From: Caryophanales bacterium UBA6259
GTDB taxonomy: Bacteria; Bacillota; Bacilli; Tepidibacillales; Tepidibacillaceae
Reading direction: 5' to 3'
Length of the DNA stretch: 64,000 bases
Assembly (NCBI GenBank): GCA_002441135.1
Contig: DJVJ01000007.1
Span: 37,228-101,227, forward strand
Every line of letters starts with the position of its first letter. Within the stretch, counting starts at the first letter, position 1. Shown here piece after piece: positions 17,279-25,821 of the stretch. The notes under the pieces were generated by a model. It was not told the DNA's origin. It saw only the letters and a program-made list of their open reading frames with translations, and ran no database searches. The position numbers were made by a program, and so were the translations under genes.

Positions 17279-18262
17279 ATGTTACATTTCAAAACTAAGA
17301 AATCTTTATATAAAAAAAATACAGTATGGATAATGATGATACTAATCTTTGTAAGTATGATGGCAACTACCGGTTGTAATAATAATCAACCGCCAGAAGG
17401 AGAGGATAATAGTATACATGTCTATGCTAGCTCATATGTTTTGGCGGATTTGACTGAAAAAATAGCAGGGAATTTAGTAGAAGTAGAAAATATTATACCT
17501 CCAGGGGTGGAACCTCATGACTTTGAGCCTTCTCCACGTCAAATGGCAGAGCTTCAAAAGGCTGATATCTTTGTTTATAATGGAGCAGGATTAGATGCTT
17601 GGGTTACAAAATTATCAGATACCCTTAAGGTAGATACTCTATTGATTGATTCTACACAGAACATCAAATTAATAGTTGCAGATGATTCACATGAAGACGA
17701 ACATAAAGATGAACATAAAGACGAACATGATGGGGCAACAGATCCTCATGTTTGGTTAGATCCAACCAATACCATCTTGCAGGGTGAGGTAATAAAAGAA
17801 GCGTTAATTCAATTAGACACCAAAAACCAAGACATTTACAACCAGAATTTCGAAGAGCTAAAAATAAGATTAATTAAATTGGATCAGCTATATCGGGATA
17901 CTCTGAAAAATGCGGAAAGAAAGCATATTTTTGTTTCTCATGCAGCTTTTGGATATTTAGCAAAAAGATATGAAATAGAACAAATTGCAATTTCAGGACT
18001 AAATCCTCAGGATGAACCAAGTCCTAAGGAAATGATGGAAATTGTAGATAAGGCTAGGGATTATCAGATTGAGTATATTTTACTAGAACCATTAGTTCAG
18101 TCAAAATATGCACAGACGATTATGAATGAAATTAATGCAAAATCATTAATTCTTCATCCAATCGATGGTTTGACAAAAGAAGAGTTAGATAGAGGAGAAG
18201 ATTATTTTTCGATTATGGAAGAAAATCTTGAGGTATTAAAGGTTGCATTAGGAGTGAAGTAA
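17279..18262 (+). CDS. znuA: zinc ABC transporter substrate-binding lipoprotein
   Basis: 327 aa from ATG 17279, which has AGAAGGAGG six bases upstream. The lipobox TTGC puts the lipidated Cys at 33. The cluster A-I fold is shown by VEVENIIPPGVEPHDFEPSPRQ, a His-rich flexible loop (SHEDEHKDEHKDEHDG) followed by DPHVWLDP, and HAAFGYLAKRYEI. The His loop is typical of zinc rather than manganese binders. It is followed at zero distance by the ATPase gene and then the permease. A Zur box controls the operon. Confidence 0.95.
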   Translation: MLHFKTKKSLYKKNTVWIMMILIFVSMMATTGCNNNQPPEGEDNSIHVYASSYVLADLTEKIAGNLVEVENIIPPGVEPHDFEPSPRQMAELQKADIFVYNGAGLDAWVTKLSDTLKVDTLLIDSTQNIKLIVADDSHEDEHKDEHKDEHDGATDPHVWLDPTNTILQGEVIKEALIQLDTKNQDIYNQNFEELKIRLIKLDQLYRDTLKNAERKHIFVSHAAFGYLAKRYEIEQIAISGLNPQDEPSPKEMMEIVDKARDYQIEYILLEPLVQSKYAQTIMNEINAKSLILHPIDGLTKEELDRGEDYFSIMEENLEVLKVALGVK

Positions 18263-19018
18263 ATGAGTTATCCGATTATTGAAGTAAATAATGTCTCCTT
18301 TAAATACGGAGATCAAGTAGTATTAGAAAATATTCAGCTGGAAATTAATAAAGGGGACTTTCTTGGATTAGTAGGACCAAATGGTTCAGGAAAATCTACT
18401 TTGTTAAAAATTATTCTTGGATTAATTCAACCTACTTCAGGTGAGGTAAGAATGTTTGGCAAGCCAATTTCCAAATTTAATCAATGGAGTAAGGTTGGCT
18501 ATGTATCACAAAAGGCAAATAGCTTTAACCGTGGATTCCCAGCATCAGTGGAAGAGATTGTTGAAACTGGGCTATATGGAGAGTTAGGGATTTTTAAAAG
18601 AGTAGGGCAAAAAGAAAAAGAGCGAGTGAAAATGGCACTAGAACAAGTAGGCCTGTCTGATTTAGGCTCTAGAAATATTGCGAAGCTATCTGGTGGTCAG
18701 CAGCAGCGAGCATTTATTGCTCGTGCAATTGTGAGTAACCCTGAGATTATCATCTTAGATGAACCCACTGTAGGAGTAGATACAGAATCTGTTAAACAAT
18801 TTTATCAACTGATGGGCCAATTGAATGAAAAATTGGGATTAACGATTGTTCTCGTTTCCCATGACATTGGTACAATAACAGAAAAGGTTACTAAGCTTGC
18901 ATGCTTGAATAAAAAGTTATTTTGCCATGGGTCACCAAAGGAGATGGAAGACCCGCAAAAGACTTTTGAAAAAACTTTTGGTGAAGATATAAACATGGTA
19001 ACTCACCACCACCATTAA
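18263..19018 (+). CDS. znuC: zinc ABC transporter ATP-binding protein
   Basis: 251 aa. Walker A GPNGSGKST, signature LSGGQQQRAFIARAI, Walker B IIILDEPTVGVD, and the H-loop LVSHDIG. The C-terminus ends in four histidines (VTHHHH), a native metal-rich tail. ATG directly follows the znuA stop; the RBS GGAGTGA lies in the end of znuA. It drives zinc uptake together with ZnuA and ZnuB. Confidence 0.95.
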   Translation: MSYPIIEVNNVSFKYGDQVVLENIQLEINKGDFLGLVGPNGSGKSTLLKIILGLIQPTSGEVRMFGKPISKFNQWSKVGYVSQKANSFNRGFPASVEEIVETGLYGELGIFKRVGQKEKERVKMALEQVGLSDLGSRNIAKLSGGQQQRAFIARAIVSNPEIIILDEPTVGVDTESVKQFYQLMGQLNEKLGLTIVLVSHDIGTITEKVTKLACLNKKLFCHGSPKEMEDPQKTFEKTFGEDINMVTHHHH

Positions 19019-19036
19019 AGTTAAGGGGTAATTGTG

Positions 19037-19834
19037 ATGCTAGAAATATTTCAATATGAATTTATGCAAAATGCACTCATTGCAGGTATGATGATTGGCA
19101 TTATCAGCCCTGCTATTGGGGTATTTATTGTACTTAGAAGATTATCACTTATTGGTGATACCTTATCCCATGTCACTCTCGCAGGTGTTGCCGCAGGGTT
19201 ACTTTTTGGGATTTATCCTGTAATTTCAGGAATGATTTTTTCCATTTTCGCAGCAATAGGGATAGAACAGCTTCGAAAACTCTATAAGAATTATGAGGAA
19301 TTAGCCATTCCAATCATGCTATCTGCCGGAATTGGTCTTGCTGTTGTTCTTATTAGTAAAGCAAAGAGCTTTAATGTTGATTTATTTAGTTATTTGTTTG
19401 GTAGTGTAATGACTGTAACTAGGCAGGATTTATGGACTATTTTAATCGTCGGTTTATTCATTTCTTTGATTGTCATCGTATTATTTAAAAACCTATTTTA
19501 TCTGTCCTTTGATGAAGAATCAGCAAGATTAAGTGGAATTCCCTACAAATTAGTTAATACTATTTTTATCATTTTAGTCGCATTGACAATCTCTGTTTCG
19601 ATGAGGATTGTCGGTATCTTATTAGTATCCTCTTTGATGACTATTCCAGTAGCAGCAAGCTTACAGATTGCCAATAATTTTAAGCAGGCATATATTTATT
19701 CCATTATTTTTTCCTTGTTATCTGTGATTTTAGGCATCATCTTAGCCTTTTACTTTGATATTGCAACTGGAGGAACAATTGTTTTAACGAGTATTGCAAT
19801 TTTATTAGTGGTTCTTCTTTTCAGAAAATCTTAA
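19037..19834 (+). CDS. znuB: zinc ABC transporter permease
   Basis: 265 aa from ATG 19037 (GTG 19034 is possible; RBS AGGGG suits either). Eight or nine membrane segments, with SPAIGVFIVLRRLSLIGDTLSHVTLAGVAAG, the family signature, near the N-terminus. It is the last gene of znuACB, closed by a strong terminator. Confidence 0.94.
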   Translation: MLEIFQYEFMQNALIAGMMIGIISPAIGVFIVLRRLSLIGDTLSHVTLAGVAAGLLFGIYPVISGMIFSIFAAIGIEQLRKLYKNYEELAIPIMLSAGIGLAVVLISKAKSFNVDLFSYLFGSVMTVTRQDLWTILIVGLFISLIVIVLFKNLFYLSFDEESARLSGIPYKLVNTIFIILVALTISVSMRIVGILLVSSLMTIPVAASLQIANNFKQAYIYSIIFSLLSVILGIILAFYFDIATGGTIVLTSIAILLVVLLFRKS

Positions 19835-19854
19835 AAATAAAAATAAAAGTATCC

Positions 19855-19897
19855 AAAAAAGACTCACTAGCGATAAATTTGCTAGTGAGTCTTTTTT
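19855..19897. terminator. bidirectional terminator after znuB
   Basis: AAAAAAGACTCACTAGC pairs with GCTAGTGAGTCTTTTTT around a 9-nt loop; it serves znuB and the convergent NUDIX gene. Confidence 0.88.
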
Positions 19898-19904
19898 AGC
19901 TTTT

Positions 19905-20519
19905 CTAACCAATTATAGAAATAAAGTGTTTGAGAATACGTGCGGTCATTCCCCATATTACCTTGTCCTTATATGTATAAAAGAGTTCTGGTATTTTTCC
20001 GGTTCTAAAAGGATAATCCCTTCCTCCAGGAATTCGCTCAAAAGGAAAGTTTGGGTCGGGATCTATCTTTAGTCCTAGATAGAAGGTTTCTGGTTCATTT
20101 TTTAGAAAAAAATCAACAGGAACACAGAATGTTTTTTCTACCTCATCTGGATTAGGAAGCAGCTTATGATTCACATCTAACTGTGCTACAAAGGGATAGA
20201 TAATTGATTGCTGAGATGGAATATAGGTATCTAGTTGATGTATCAGATGAATTTGATCGCTGGGAATACCAAGCTCTTCACTGGTTTCTCTTACTGCAGT
20301 CTCTCTTGGATGCTGGTCAAGTTCCTCCATTTTACCGCCAGGAAAGCTTATCTCTCCGGGCTGTCGTCTTAATGATTTGGCTCTGACTTGGAATAGAATA
20401 GAGGTACCTAGCTCTTCATCCTCAATAAGCGGGATTAGAACGGCATATTTTCGCATCTGTTCATGTCCTAAAATATCTACCGTTCTATTGTTTAATTTTT
20501 GCTGTATTTGTGTAATCAT
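19905..20519 (-). CDS. NUDIX hydrolase, CoA pyrophosphatase (NudL/YeaB) type
   Basis: 204 aa. The NuCoA-like motif RAKSLRRQPGEISFPGG runs straight into a complete NUDIX box (GKMEELDQHPRETAVRETSEELG). This combination marks enzymes that cleave CoA and acyl-CoA at the pyrophosphate. Single gene, convergent with znuB. Confidence 0.88.
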   Translation of the reverse strand: MITQIQQKLNNRTVDILGHEQMRKYAVLIPLIEDEELGTSILFQVRAKSLRRQPGEISFPGGKMEELDQHPRETAVRETSEELGIPSDQIHLIHQLDTYIPSQQSIIYPFVAQLDVNHKLLPNPDEVEKTFCVPVDFFLKNEPETFYLGLKIDPDPNFPFERIPGGRDYPFRTGKIPELFYTYKDKVIWGMTARILKHFISIIG

Positions 20520-20581
20520 GGTATTTTTGTACCTCGCTCATCGCTAATCCTTAAAATCTTTTCTCTATTATAGAGAAAAAG

Positions 20582-21172
20582 TTAAAGATTAGCTAGTTGA
20601 GCTTGTAAACTTTTTATTAATTCGTTAGATAGATTTTTATTCACCTGATAGTTTTGGTGATTAATCTTAATTTGTACCTCGTTCGCTTGAAGAAATGCCT
20701 GCTTTTGCTCTAGTGTAAAAGGGAAGTGAAGATAATGAACGGATTGTGTATAGGCTTCATCTGCATCACCCTCTTGGTCATCCATTGGTTCATAGGAAGT
20801 GACAAGTTGATCATCAAAAAGGAGTTGAACAGTGTTTTCGATTCCTACTATCGTTTTGTTAAAAGCGCGTAGCTCCTCTTGATTTGGTATCTCTATGAAT
20901 AAGGTCATTGTCAGCTCATTTTCCTCTGGTAGTAAATCATTATACACTTCCAGCATTTCTTCAATATATTCTTGGTTTGTAATCTGTTCTGCGCGAATCA
21001 TTTCTTGAATTTGATAAAAAACAGTTAATCTGGACTCAAAGAGACCGGAGATTTTCTCACTTATTGCTATTCGGCGAAATTTTTTTTCAGCAATTACTTC
21101 TTTTAAAAATTTTTCATGAAGATTTTTATATTGTTCATACGGTAATAAATCAGCTTTTGTTAATTTAGCCAT
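20582..21172 (-). CDS. DUF3501 family protein
   Basis: 196 aa, soluble. The pattern LTKADLLPYEQY, RRIAISEKISGLFESRLTVFYQIQEMIRAE, YNDLLPEENELTMTLFIEIPN and SVHYLHFPFT matches DUF3501. Function is unknown. In other bacteria these genes commonly neighbour rubrerythrin and Fe-S oxidoreductase genes, and here rubrerythrin is just upstream on the same strand (124 nt gap), suggesting a role in peroxide or oxygen handling. RBS GGGAGG. Confidence 0.8.
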   Translation of the reverse strand: MAKLTKADLLPYEQYKNLHEKFLKEVIAEKKFRRIAISEKISGLFESRLTVFYQIQEMIRAEQITNQEYIEEMLEVYNDLLPEENELTMTLFIEIPNQEELRAFNKTIVGIENTVQLLFDDQLVTSYEPMDDQEGDADEAYTQSVHYLHFPFTLEQKQAFLQANEVQIKINHQNYQVNKNLSNELIKSLQAQLANL

Positions 21173-21295
21173 TTTTACAACCTCCCTATAAATATGTTTT
21201 ATAAATTCTATAAATATATAGAAGAGGGACTAGGTAAAAAGTATACCTAGTCCTATCTCAATTATTAATTATTAGCATACCAAGTAGATCTTAAA

Positions 21296-21721
21296 TTAGT
21301 CATTTAGTCTGCCTAAAATTTTCTTAAATGTGTTAGCATGTGCTTTTTCTGATTTAGACATTACTTCAAACCATTCAGCGATTTCATCATAACCCTCTTC
21401 ACGAGCTACTTTTGCAAAACCAGGATACATTTCGCTAAACTCATATTCTTCACCAGCAATTGCAGATTTAAGATTGTCAGCAGTAGTACCAACAGGAAGA
21501 TCTGTTACAGGGTCTCCGCCACCATGCTTTAAGATCATATCAAAATGACCGAACGCATGGGAAGTTTCCCCATCAGCAATGCGTTGGAAGGAAGAAGATA
21601 CATCTGCCAAACCTTCTACATCAGCTCGCTTGGAGAAATATAAGTATCTACGATTTGCTTGTGACTCACCTGCAAATGCAGCTTTTAAGTTTTCTAAAGT
21701 TTTACTTGTTTTAAATTCCAT
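21296..21721 (-). CDS. rubrerythrin (short form without rubredoxin domain)
   Basis: 141 aa, a four-helix diiron protein. Iron-ligand motifs AFAGESQANRRYLYF, DGETSHAFGH, AGEEYEFSEMYPGF and KSEKAHANTF are all present. The C-terminal rubredoxin (CxxC) domain of classical rubrerythrins is absent. It reduces hydrogen peroxide in anaerobes and microaerophiles, using an external electron donor. RBS AAAGGTGG. It lies upstream of the DUF3501 gene and may be co-transcribed with it. Confidence 0.95.
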   Translation of the reverse strand: MEFKTSKTLENLKAAFAGESQANRRYLYFSKRADVEGLADVSSSFQRIADGETSHAFGHFDMILKHGGGDPVTDLPVGTTADNLKSAIAGEEYEFSEMYPGFAKVAREEGYDEIAEWFEVMSKSEKAHANTFKKILGRLND

Positions 21722-21916
21722 ATTATAATACCACCTTTTTATACTTTTTTGTTTACTTTGTTTACAATGTTTATTTTAATGCTTTATGGTTAATAATGTC
21801 AAGTTGTAAAATGTATTTTTTGAAACTAACAATTTGTAAAATTTTGTGATAATATAAGTACAAGTAAATATAGTTTTGTTATTGTAAAAAATAATAACAA
21901 CAGGAGAAGATACAGT

Positions 21917-22234
21917 ATGATCCATATGCACGGTAATATATATGAATTGGTAATCAACCATAAAAATGGCTGGAATCCAGAAGCTTTTAGAGAAAGATAT
22001 AGTGAGGTTTTAGAAAAGTATGATTATATTTTCGGGGATTGGGGCTATAATCAATTAAGGCTTAAAGGATTTTATGATAAGCAAAATGGAAATTTACCTC
22101 ATGAAATGAAGATTGAAAGCTTTGATGAATATGTGATGGAATATTGCAACTTTGGTTGCGCTCACTTTCTGATAAAAAAAGTGAAATCAGATCAAAAAAA
22201 CAATAAACAACAAGTAGAAGAAGTAAAAAAATGA
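21917..22234 (+). CDS. yutD: YutD family protein (DUF1027)
   Basis: 105 aa. NGWNPEAFRERYSEVLEKYDYIFGDWGYNQLRLKGFY and the CNFGCAHFLIKK segment match YutD of Bacilli, a small cytoplasmic protein of unknown function. RBS AGGAGA. The stop codon lies inside the terminator stem. Confidence 0.88.
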   Translation: MIHMHGNIYELVINHKNGWNPEAFRERYSEVLEKYDYIFGDWGYNQLRLKGFYDKQNGNLPHEMKIESFDEYVMEYCNFGCAHFLIKKVKSDQKNNKQQVEEVKK

Positions 22235-22256
22235 GCCGAGGGGGCTCATTTTTTTA
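22231..22256 (+). terminator. terminator of yutD
   Basis: ATGAGCC and GGCTCAT stem, then a run of seven T. Confidence 0.85.
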
Positions 22257-22259
22257 ACA

Positions 22260-22586
22260 TTATTGTTCCATTGTTTCTTCATTGTCATTCGTGTTGTCAT
22301 TGGTAGGATGAGAGGTAGGATCGTGACGCTCTAAGCCTTCATGGAATTCTTTTCCTTCATAGGTAAAGGCAGATGTACTTCTCTGGCTATCTAGATAAGG
22401 TGTATCCTTACTTAATTTTCTATTGATTGGTGAACCATAAGGTCCTTCAGGAAATTCCTCAGGGAGCAGATTATCCCGTTGAGATTCCACAGTGGAAACG
22501 TCAGAAAAATCTCGTTTTCGTTCAATAATATTGTCACTTTTCTTTATTCCATCCAATTTTGATTGATCCAAGGTTTTGACCTCCAT
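22260..22586 (-). CDS. hypothetical protein, acidic and probably disordered
   Basis: 108 aa, rich in Asp, Glu, Ser, Asn and Pro, with no hydrophobic core or recognisable domain. The first third has alternating charged clusters (IKKSDNIIERKRDFSD); the tail is an Asn/Asp/Glu stretch (TNDNTNDNEETMEQ). The revised start is uncertain; a GGAGG-like site (GGAATGGAGG) supports the called ATG. I do not recognise the family. Confidence 0.6.
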   Translation of the reverse strand: MEVKTLDQSKLDGIKKSDNIIERKRDFSDVSTVESQRDNLLPEEFPEGPYGSPINRKLSKDTPYLDSQRSTSAFTYEGKEFHEGLERHDPTSHPTNDNTNDNEETMEQ

Positions 22587-22644
22587 TCCTAATTATTGTT
22601 ATCTAACAATTAGGATGTATCAAATTTCCATATTATAAACAGTA

Positions 22645-22670
22645 AAAGACAGGAAGCTCCTGTCTTTTTG
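22645..22670 (-). terminator. terminator after queT
   Basis: AAGACAGGA and TCCTGTCTT pair around AGC; on the minus strand it is followed by T-rich sequence and lies 57 nt past the queT stop. Confidence 0.7.
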
Positions 22671-22726
22671 TCCAACACTGTCTATTTGATTAATTATTTA
22701 ATTTATCATCTATGAATTCTTATCAA

Positions 22727-23212
22727 TTATAATTCTTTAAAGAATTTATTTATCTCTGCTCTACGCTCAATAACAAACATTAGGATAAGACCTAGTGTGT
22801 ATAAAACTCCTAATTCACCAATACCTACTGATAGCATTGCTACAGGAATGGTTACTTCACTACTAAATACAACTCCAAGCATGACCCCAATTATAATTGC
22901 ATTGATAATAACTGGTGGCAAAGGTGCTAACCATTTGTTTTTTATTTTTGAGGTCAATATCGCAGCGATTAAGGTGGCTAAAGGTCCAAAAATTAAATCA
23001 AGCACACCAGCTGAACTATATAAATTAGCGATAAGTACACCAATTGTTAATCCTGGGATTGCTAATGGTGTAAAGAATGGTAGAATGGTTAGAGCTTCAG
23101 ATACCCGAAACTGAATCCATCCAAATGATAATGGAGCAAAAGCAACGGTTAAAACGACATAGATTGCAGCGATAGCCGCCGTAAAGGTAAGTCTTCTTGT
23201 AGAAAATTTCAT
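22727..23212 (-). CDS. queT: QueT family queuosine-precursor transporter (ECF S component)
   Basis: 161 aa, five or six membrane segments. FAPLSFGWIQFRVSEALTILPFFTPLAIPGLTIGVLIANL is characteristic of QueT (DUF988). It captures preQ0/preQ1-like precursors for an energy-coupling factor transporter. The assignment is supported by a preQ1-like pseudoknot in its 5' leader. RBS GGGAGG. Confidence 0.92.
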   Translation of the reverse strand: MKFSTRRLTFTAAIAAIYVVLTVAFAPLSFGWIQFRVSEALTILPFFTPLAIPGLTIGVLIANLYSSAGVLDLIFGPLATLIAAILTSKIKNKWLAPLPPVIINAIIIGVMLGVVFSSEVTIPVAMLSVGIGELGVLYTLGLILMFVIERRAEINKFFKEL

Positions 23213-23227
23213 AGTAAATCCTCCCTA

Positions 23228-23263
23228 AGCCCAATTTTTTAACAGGGGTGTTGGCACCCTGGA
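23228..23263 (-). promoter_or_regulatory. preQ1-class riboswitch in queT leader
   Basis: Read on the minus strand, stem arms CAGGG and CCCTG enclose the loop TGCCAACAC, followed by the A-rich tail TTAAAAAATTGG. Loop CCAA can pair with tail TTGG, giving the H-type pseudoknot of preQ1-I riboswitches. The tail ends 5-10 nt before the GGGAGG RBS of queT, consistent with translational control. The fold is deduced by eye. Confidence 0.7.
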
Positions 23264-23267
23264 CTTA

Positions 23268-23273
23268 ATTATA
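23268..23273 (-). promoter_or_regulatory. -10 element of queT promoter
   Basis: TATAAT on the minus strand, placing the transcript start at or just before the riboswitch stem. No convincing -35 was seen. Confidence 0.45.
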
Positions 23274-23395
23274 ATAGGTGATTTTTATGAAAATTTCAAT
23301 TGAAAATTTATCTTCGGTTTCATCAAGACTCCCTCTTCAGCACCTCCATCTGAATAAAGTCTCGCTTTAATGGTTTGTTGTTAGACCTACCAATT

Positions 23396-23662
23396 TCAAT
23401 AAAGAGCAATCAAATAGTCGTATAAATCTTTCGCTTCTTCTTCCGTTAATTGGTATACATGCTCTAAATAACCAGGCTCCTCTAAATCATCATGACCAAT
23501 AATCGCTGTTTTACCGCTTTGGATATTAAAAATGATCTTTTTTCCATAAAATCGATCAGTTGGAATAATCGCCAAATCAAATTTTGCATTTGATTCGCCA
23601 ATAAAGCTAATATATTTTATATTAGTATTTTCTGTATCTTCATATAGTACGTGCATATTCAA
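23396..23662 (-). CDS. DUF3055 family protein (SAV0927-like)
   Basis: 88 aa. HVLYEDTENTNIKYISFIGE, FDLAIIPTDRFYGKKIIFNIQSG and DDLEEPGYLEHVYQLTEEEA match the small DUF3055 proteins of Bacilli and staphylococci; function unknown. The start may be the Met at residue 3. RBS AAAGGA. Confidence 0.8.
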   Translation of the reverse strand: MNMHVLYEDTENTNIKYISFIGESNAKFDLAIIPTDRFYGKKIIFNIQSGKTAIIGHDDLEEPGYLEHVYQLTEEEAKDLYDYLIALY

Positions 23663-23731
23663 TCATCCTTTCTTTATTTAAATATATTATATATGATTTT
23701 TTATAAAAATATCATTAGTGAGGTGTTTTAA

Positions 23732-24064
23732 ATGAATTTTGATCAAATACAATCTTTTATTATTGAAGAACGGGATAATGGCTATTTACTAGATGTTTGG
23801 AAATCGATGCAACGGAAATGGAAGCTCTCTTTTGCTGAGTCTAATACAGTTTATGGTTCACTTGAAAGTTTTTTAAGTAAATTATTAGAGTTTCAAAGGG
23901 CTTGTACTGAAGATGGGGATAGTGAACCAGAAGTATGGATAAACAATGCTTTTCAAGAAAGTCATATTGCTCTTCAAAAGAAAAATGGAGAAAGGTGGAG
24001 ATATATTCTTCATCCAACTGGATTTCAGGGGAATTGGGAAATATTTAAGGTGATTAGAACATAA
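23732..24064 (+). CDS. hypothetical protein
   Basis: 110 aa, soluble, Trp-rich (five Trp). No recognised domain. RBS GTGAGG is 8-9 nt before ATG. It stands alone between divergent DUF3055 and the UPF0316 gene. Coding is supported by length and RBS only. Confidence 0.65.
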   Translation: MNFDQIQSFIIEERDNGYLLDVWKSMQRKWKLSFAESNTVYGSLESFLSKLLEFQRACTEDGDSEPEVWINNAFQESHIALQKKNGERWRYILHPTGFQGNWEIFKVIRT

Positions 24065-24145
24065 CCAGAATAGTAATTTGAGTATTACGAATAAAAAAGA
24101 TATAATAGGCAACAAATGCTTTTGGAAAAAAGGGGAATTGTTCAG

Positions 24146-24664
24146 ATGGAAGGGATTTTATTTGTTGCTATTATCTTGGGAATCCAAATTGTATATGTTT
24201 CTTTTTTTACTATAAGAATGATATTTACTTTAAAGGGAAAAAGGTACTTAGCAGCGGGAATTAGTGCAATTGAAGTGTATATTTATATCATGGGACTAAG
24301 CTTAGTCTTAGATAGACTTGATAACCCTATCAACTTATTAGCCTATAGTTTAGGCTATGGGCTAGGGGTGCTTACTGGAACAAAAATAGAAGAACGATTA
24401 GCTTTAGGATATGTCACTGTTCAAGTCATTACAGAACATATCGATGGAACACTACCTGATGCAATACGAGCAAAGGGATTTGGGGTCACTAGTTGGTTTG
24501 CAAAAGGAAAAGATGGTGATCGTTTAGTTCTTTATGTTTTAACAAAACGAAAACATCAGAATCGATTATTTACTGCGATTAAAGAACTAGATCCCAAGGC
24601 CTTTTATATGCAGCATGAACCAAATTATTTTCATGGTGGCTTTTGGACTAAAAAAGTATTATAG
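24146..24664 (+). CDS. UPF0316/DUF2179 membrane protein (YebE-like)
   Basis: 172 aa from ATG 24146 (AAAAGGGG upstream; an in-frame ATG at 24116 lacks a good RBS). Three membrane segments are followed by a cytoplasmic DUF2179 domain (YVTVQVITEHIDGTLPDAIRAKGFGVTSWFAKGKDGDRLVLYVLTKR). B. subtilis YebE and relatives have this architecture; function unknown, although DUF2179 folds are ligand-binding, ACT-like. Confidence 0.85.
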   Translation: MEGILFVAIILGIQIVYVSFFTIRMIFTLKGKRYLAAGISAIEVYIYIMGLSLVLDRLDNPINLLAYSLGYGLGVLTGTKIEERLALGYVTVQVITEHIDGTLPDAIRAKGFGVTSWFAKGKDGDRLVLYVLTKRKHQNRLFTAIKELDPKAFYMQHEPNYFHGGFWTKKVL

Positions 24665-24685
24665 AGTGGACAAAATAGTAAATAT

Positions 24686-24715
24686 GAAAAAGAGCCTGAA
24701 TCAGGCTCTTTTTTT
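24686..24715. terminator. bidirectional terminator
   Basis: AAAGAGCCTGA and TCAGGCTCTTT stem with T runs on both strands, between the UPF0316 gene and glpX. Confidence 0.85.
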
Positions 24716-24716
24716 G

Positions 24717-25694
24717 CTATTCCATAATTAAATTTGGCTTATATTTGATGTTATGAATTGCTCGGATAAAACGAATTGTTTTTGTTTTTGCACGCATTAC
24801 AATGGTGTGGGTTTCTGCAAGATCATTACCTAAAAAGCGAACTCCCTTTAATAATTCTCCGTCAGTAACACCAGTAGCTGCAAATATCGAATCGTCACCT
24901 TTTACCAGGTCGTTCATTTTTAAAAGCTTTCTCGGATCATTTAAGCCCATTGTTAAACATCTTTGATATTCCTGATCGTTCATTGGAACTAATCTCGCTT
25001 GCATGTCTCCACCTAATGCTTTTAAAGCTGCGGCAGAGATAACACCTTCAGGGGCACCACCTGTACCGATAAACAAATCAATTCCCGAATCAGGAATTGC
25101 TGTTGCGATTGCAGCACCAACATCACCATCACCAAATAATTTTACTCGAGCACCAATTTCTCTCACCTTAGCAATAAGCTCTGAATGGCGATCTCTTTCC
25201 TGAATGATTACCGTCAAATCTTGTAATCGTTTTTTATTTGCCTCTGCAAGTATCTCTAATGTTTTTTCTAATGGATCATCTAAATTAATCTTACCAGCAG
25301 CATTAGGACCTACAGCAATCTTTTCCATATACATGTCAGGAGCATGCAAAAGATTCCCTTTTCCTGCGATTGCAATTACGGCAATCGCATTAGACGTTCC
25401 CTTAGCAACAATATTTGTGCCTTCGAGAGGGTCCACAGCAACATCCACTTCTGGTCCATCACCAGTCCCTAGCTTTTCGCCAATATATAGCATTGGGGCT
25501 TCGTCTAGTTCTCCTTCTCCGATTACTACAGTACCATTAATTGAAATGCTATCAAACATGCCTCTCATTGCGCTTGTGGCAGCATTATCTGCTTCGTTCT
25601 TTTTTCCTCTACCCATCCATTGTGAAGAGGCTAAAGCAGCAGCTTCTGTTACTCGTGCAAGTTCTAACGCTAGTTCTCTTTCCAATTCCGTCAC
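24717..25694 (-). CDS. glpX: fructose-1,6-bisphosphatase, class II (GlpX)
   Basis: 325 aa. GlpX signatures: GRGKKNEADNAATSAMRGMFDS, VVIGEGELDEAPMLYIGE, DVAVDPLEGTN and GTGGAPEGVISAAALKALGGDMQARL. The metal-dependent enzyme hydrolyses fructose 1,6-bisphosphate in gluconeogenesis. RBS AGGAAG. Single gene. Confidence 0.96.
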   Translation of the reverse strand: MTELERELALELARVTEAAALASSQWMGRGKKNEADNAATSAMRGMFDSISINGTVVIGEGELDEAPMLYIGEKLGTGDGPEVDVAVDPLEGTNIVAKGTSNAIAVIAIAGKGNLLHAPDMYMEKIAVGPNAAGKINLDDPLEKTLEILAEANKKRLQDLTVIIQERDRHSELIAKVREIGARVKLFGDGDVGAAIATAIPDSGIDLFIGTGGAPEGVISAAALKALGGDMQARLVPMNDQEYQRCLTMGLNDPRKLLKMNDLVKGDDSIFAATGVTDGELLKGVRFLGNDLAETHTIVMRAKTKTIRFIRAIHNIKYKPNLIME

Positions 25695-25775
25695 TTCCTT
25701 TATCTACATTGCAAACATATATCATTTTATCAAAAAACAATGCTAATTTTAACCTTTGTTTAATAAATATTGTGG

Positions 25776-25781
25776 TATAAT
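25776..25781 (+). promoter_or_regulatory. extended -10 promoter element
   Basis: TGGTATAAT (TGn plus TATAAT at 25776-25781) lies 41 nt before the start of the HepT-like gene; the -35 is poor, as expected of extended -10 promoters. Confidence 0.5.
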
Positions 25782-25821
25782 ATTTGAGATAGTTTCGCTG
25801 TACTTAGGGGAGGGGAAGTTT

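Noticed and set aside
17695..17740. GACGAACATAAAGATGAACATAAA repeat in znuA
   Set aside because: It encodes the His/Asp/Glu loop of the zinc-binding protein and is not a separate repeat element.
25204..25746. 180-aa frame antisense to glpX
   Set aside because: Low-complexity Ser/Pro-rich translation of the antisense strand; glpX is unambiguous.
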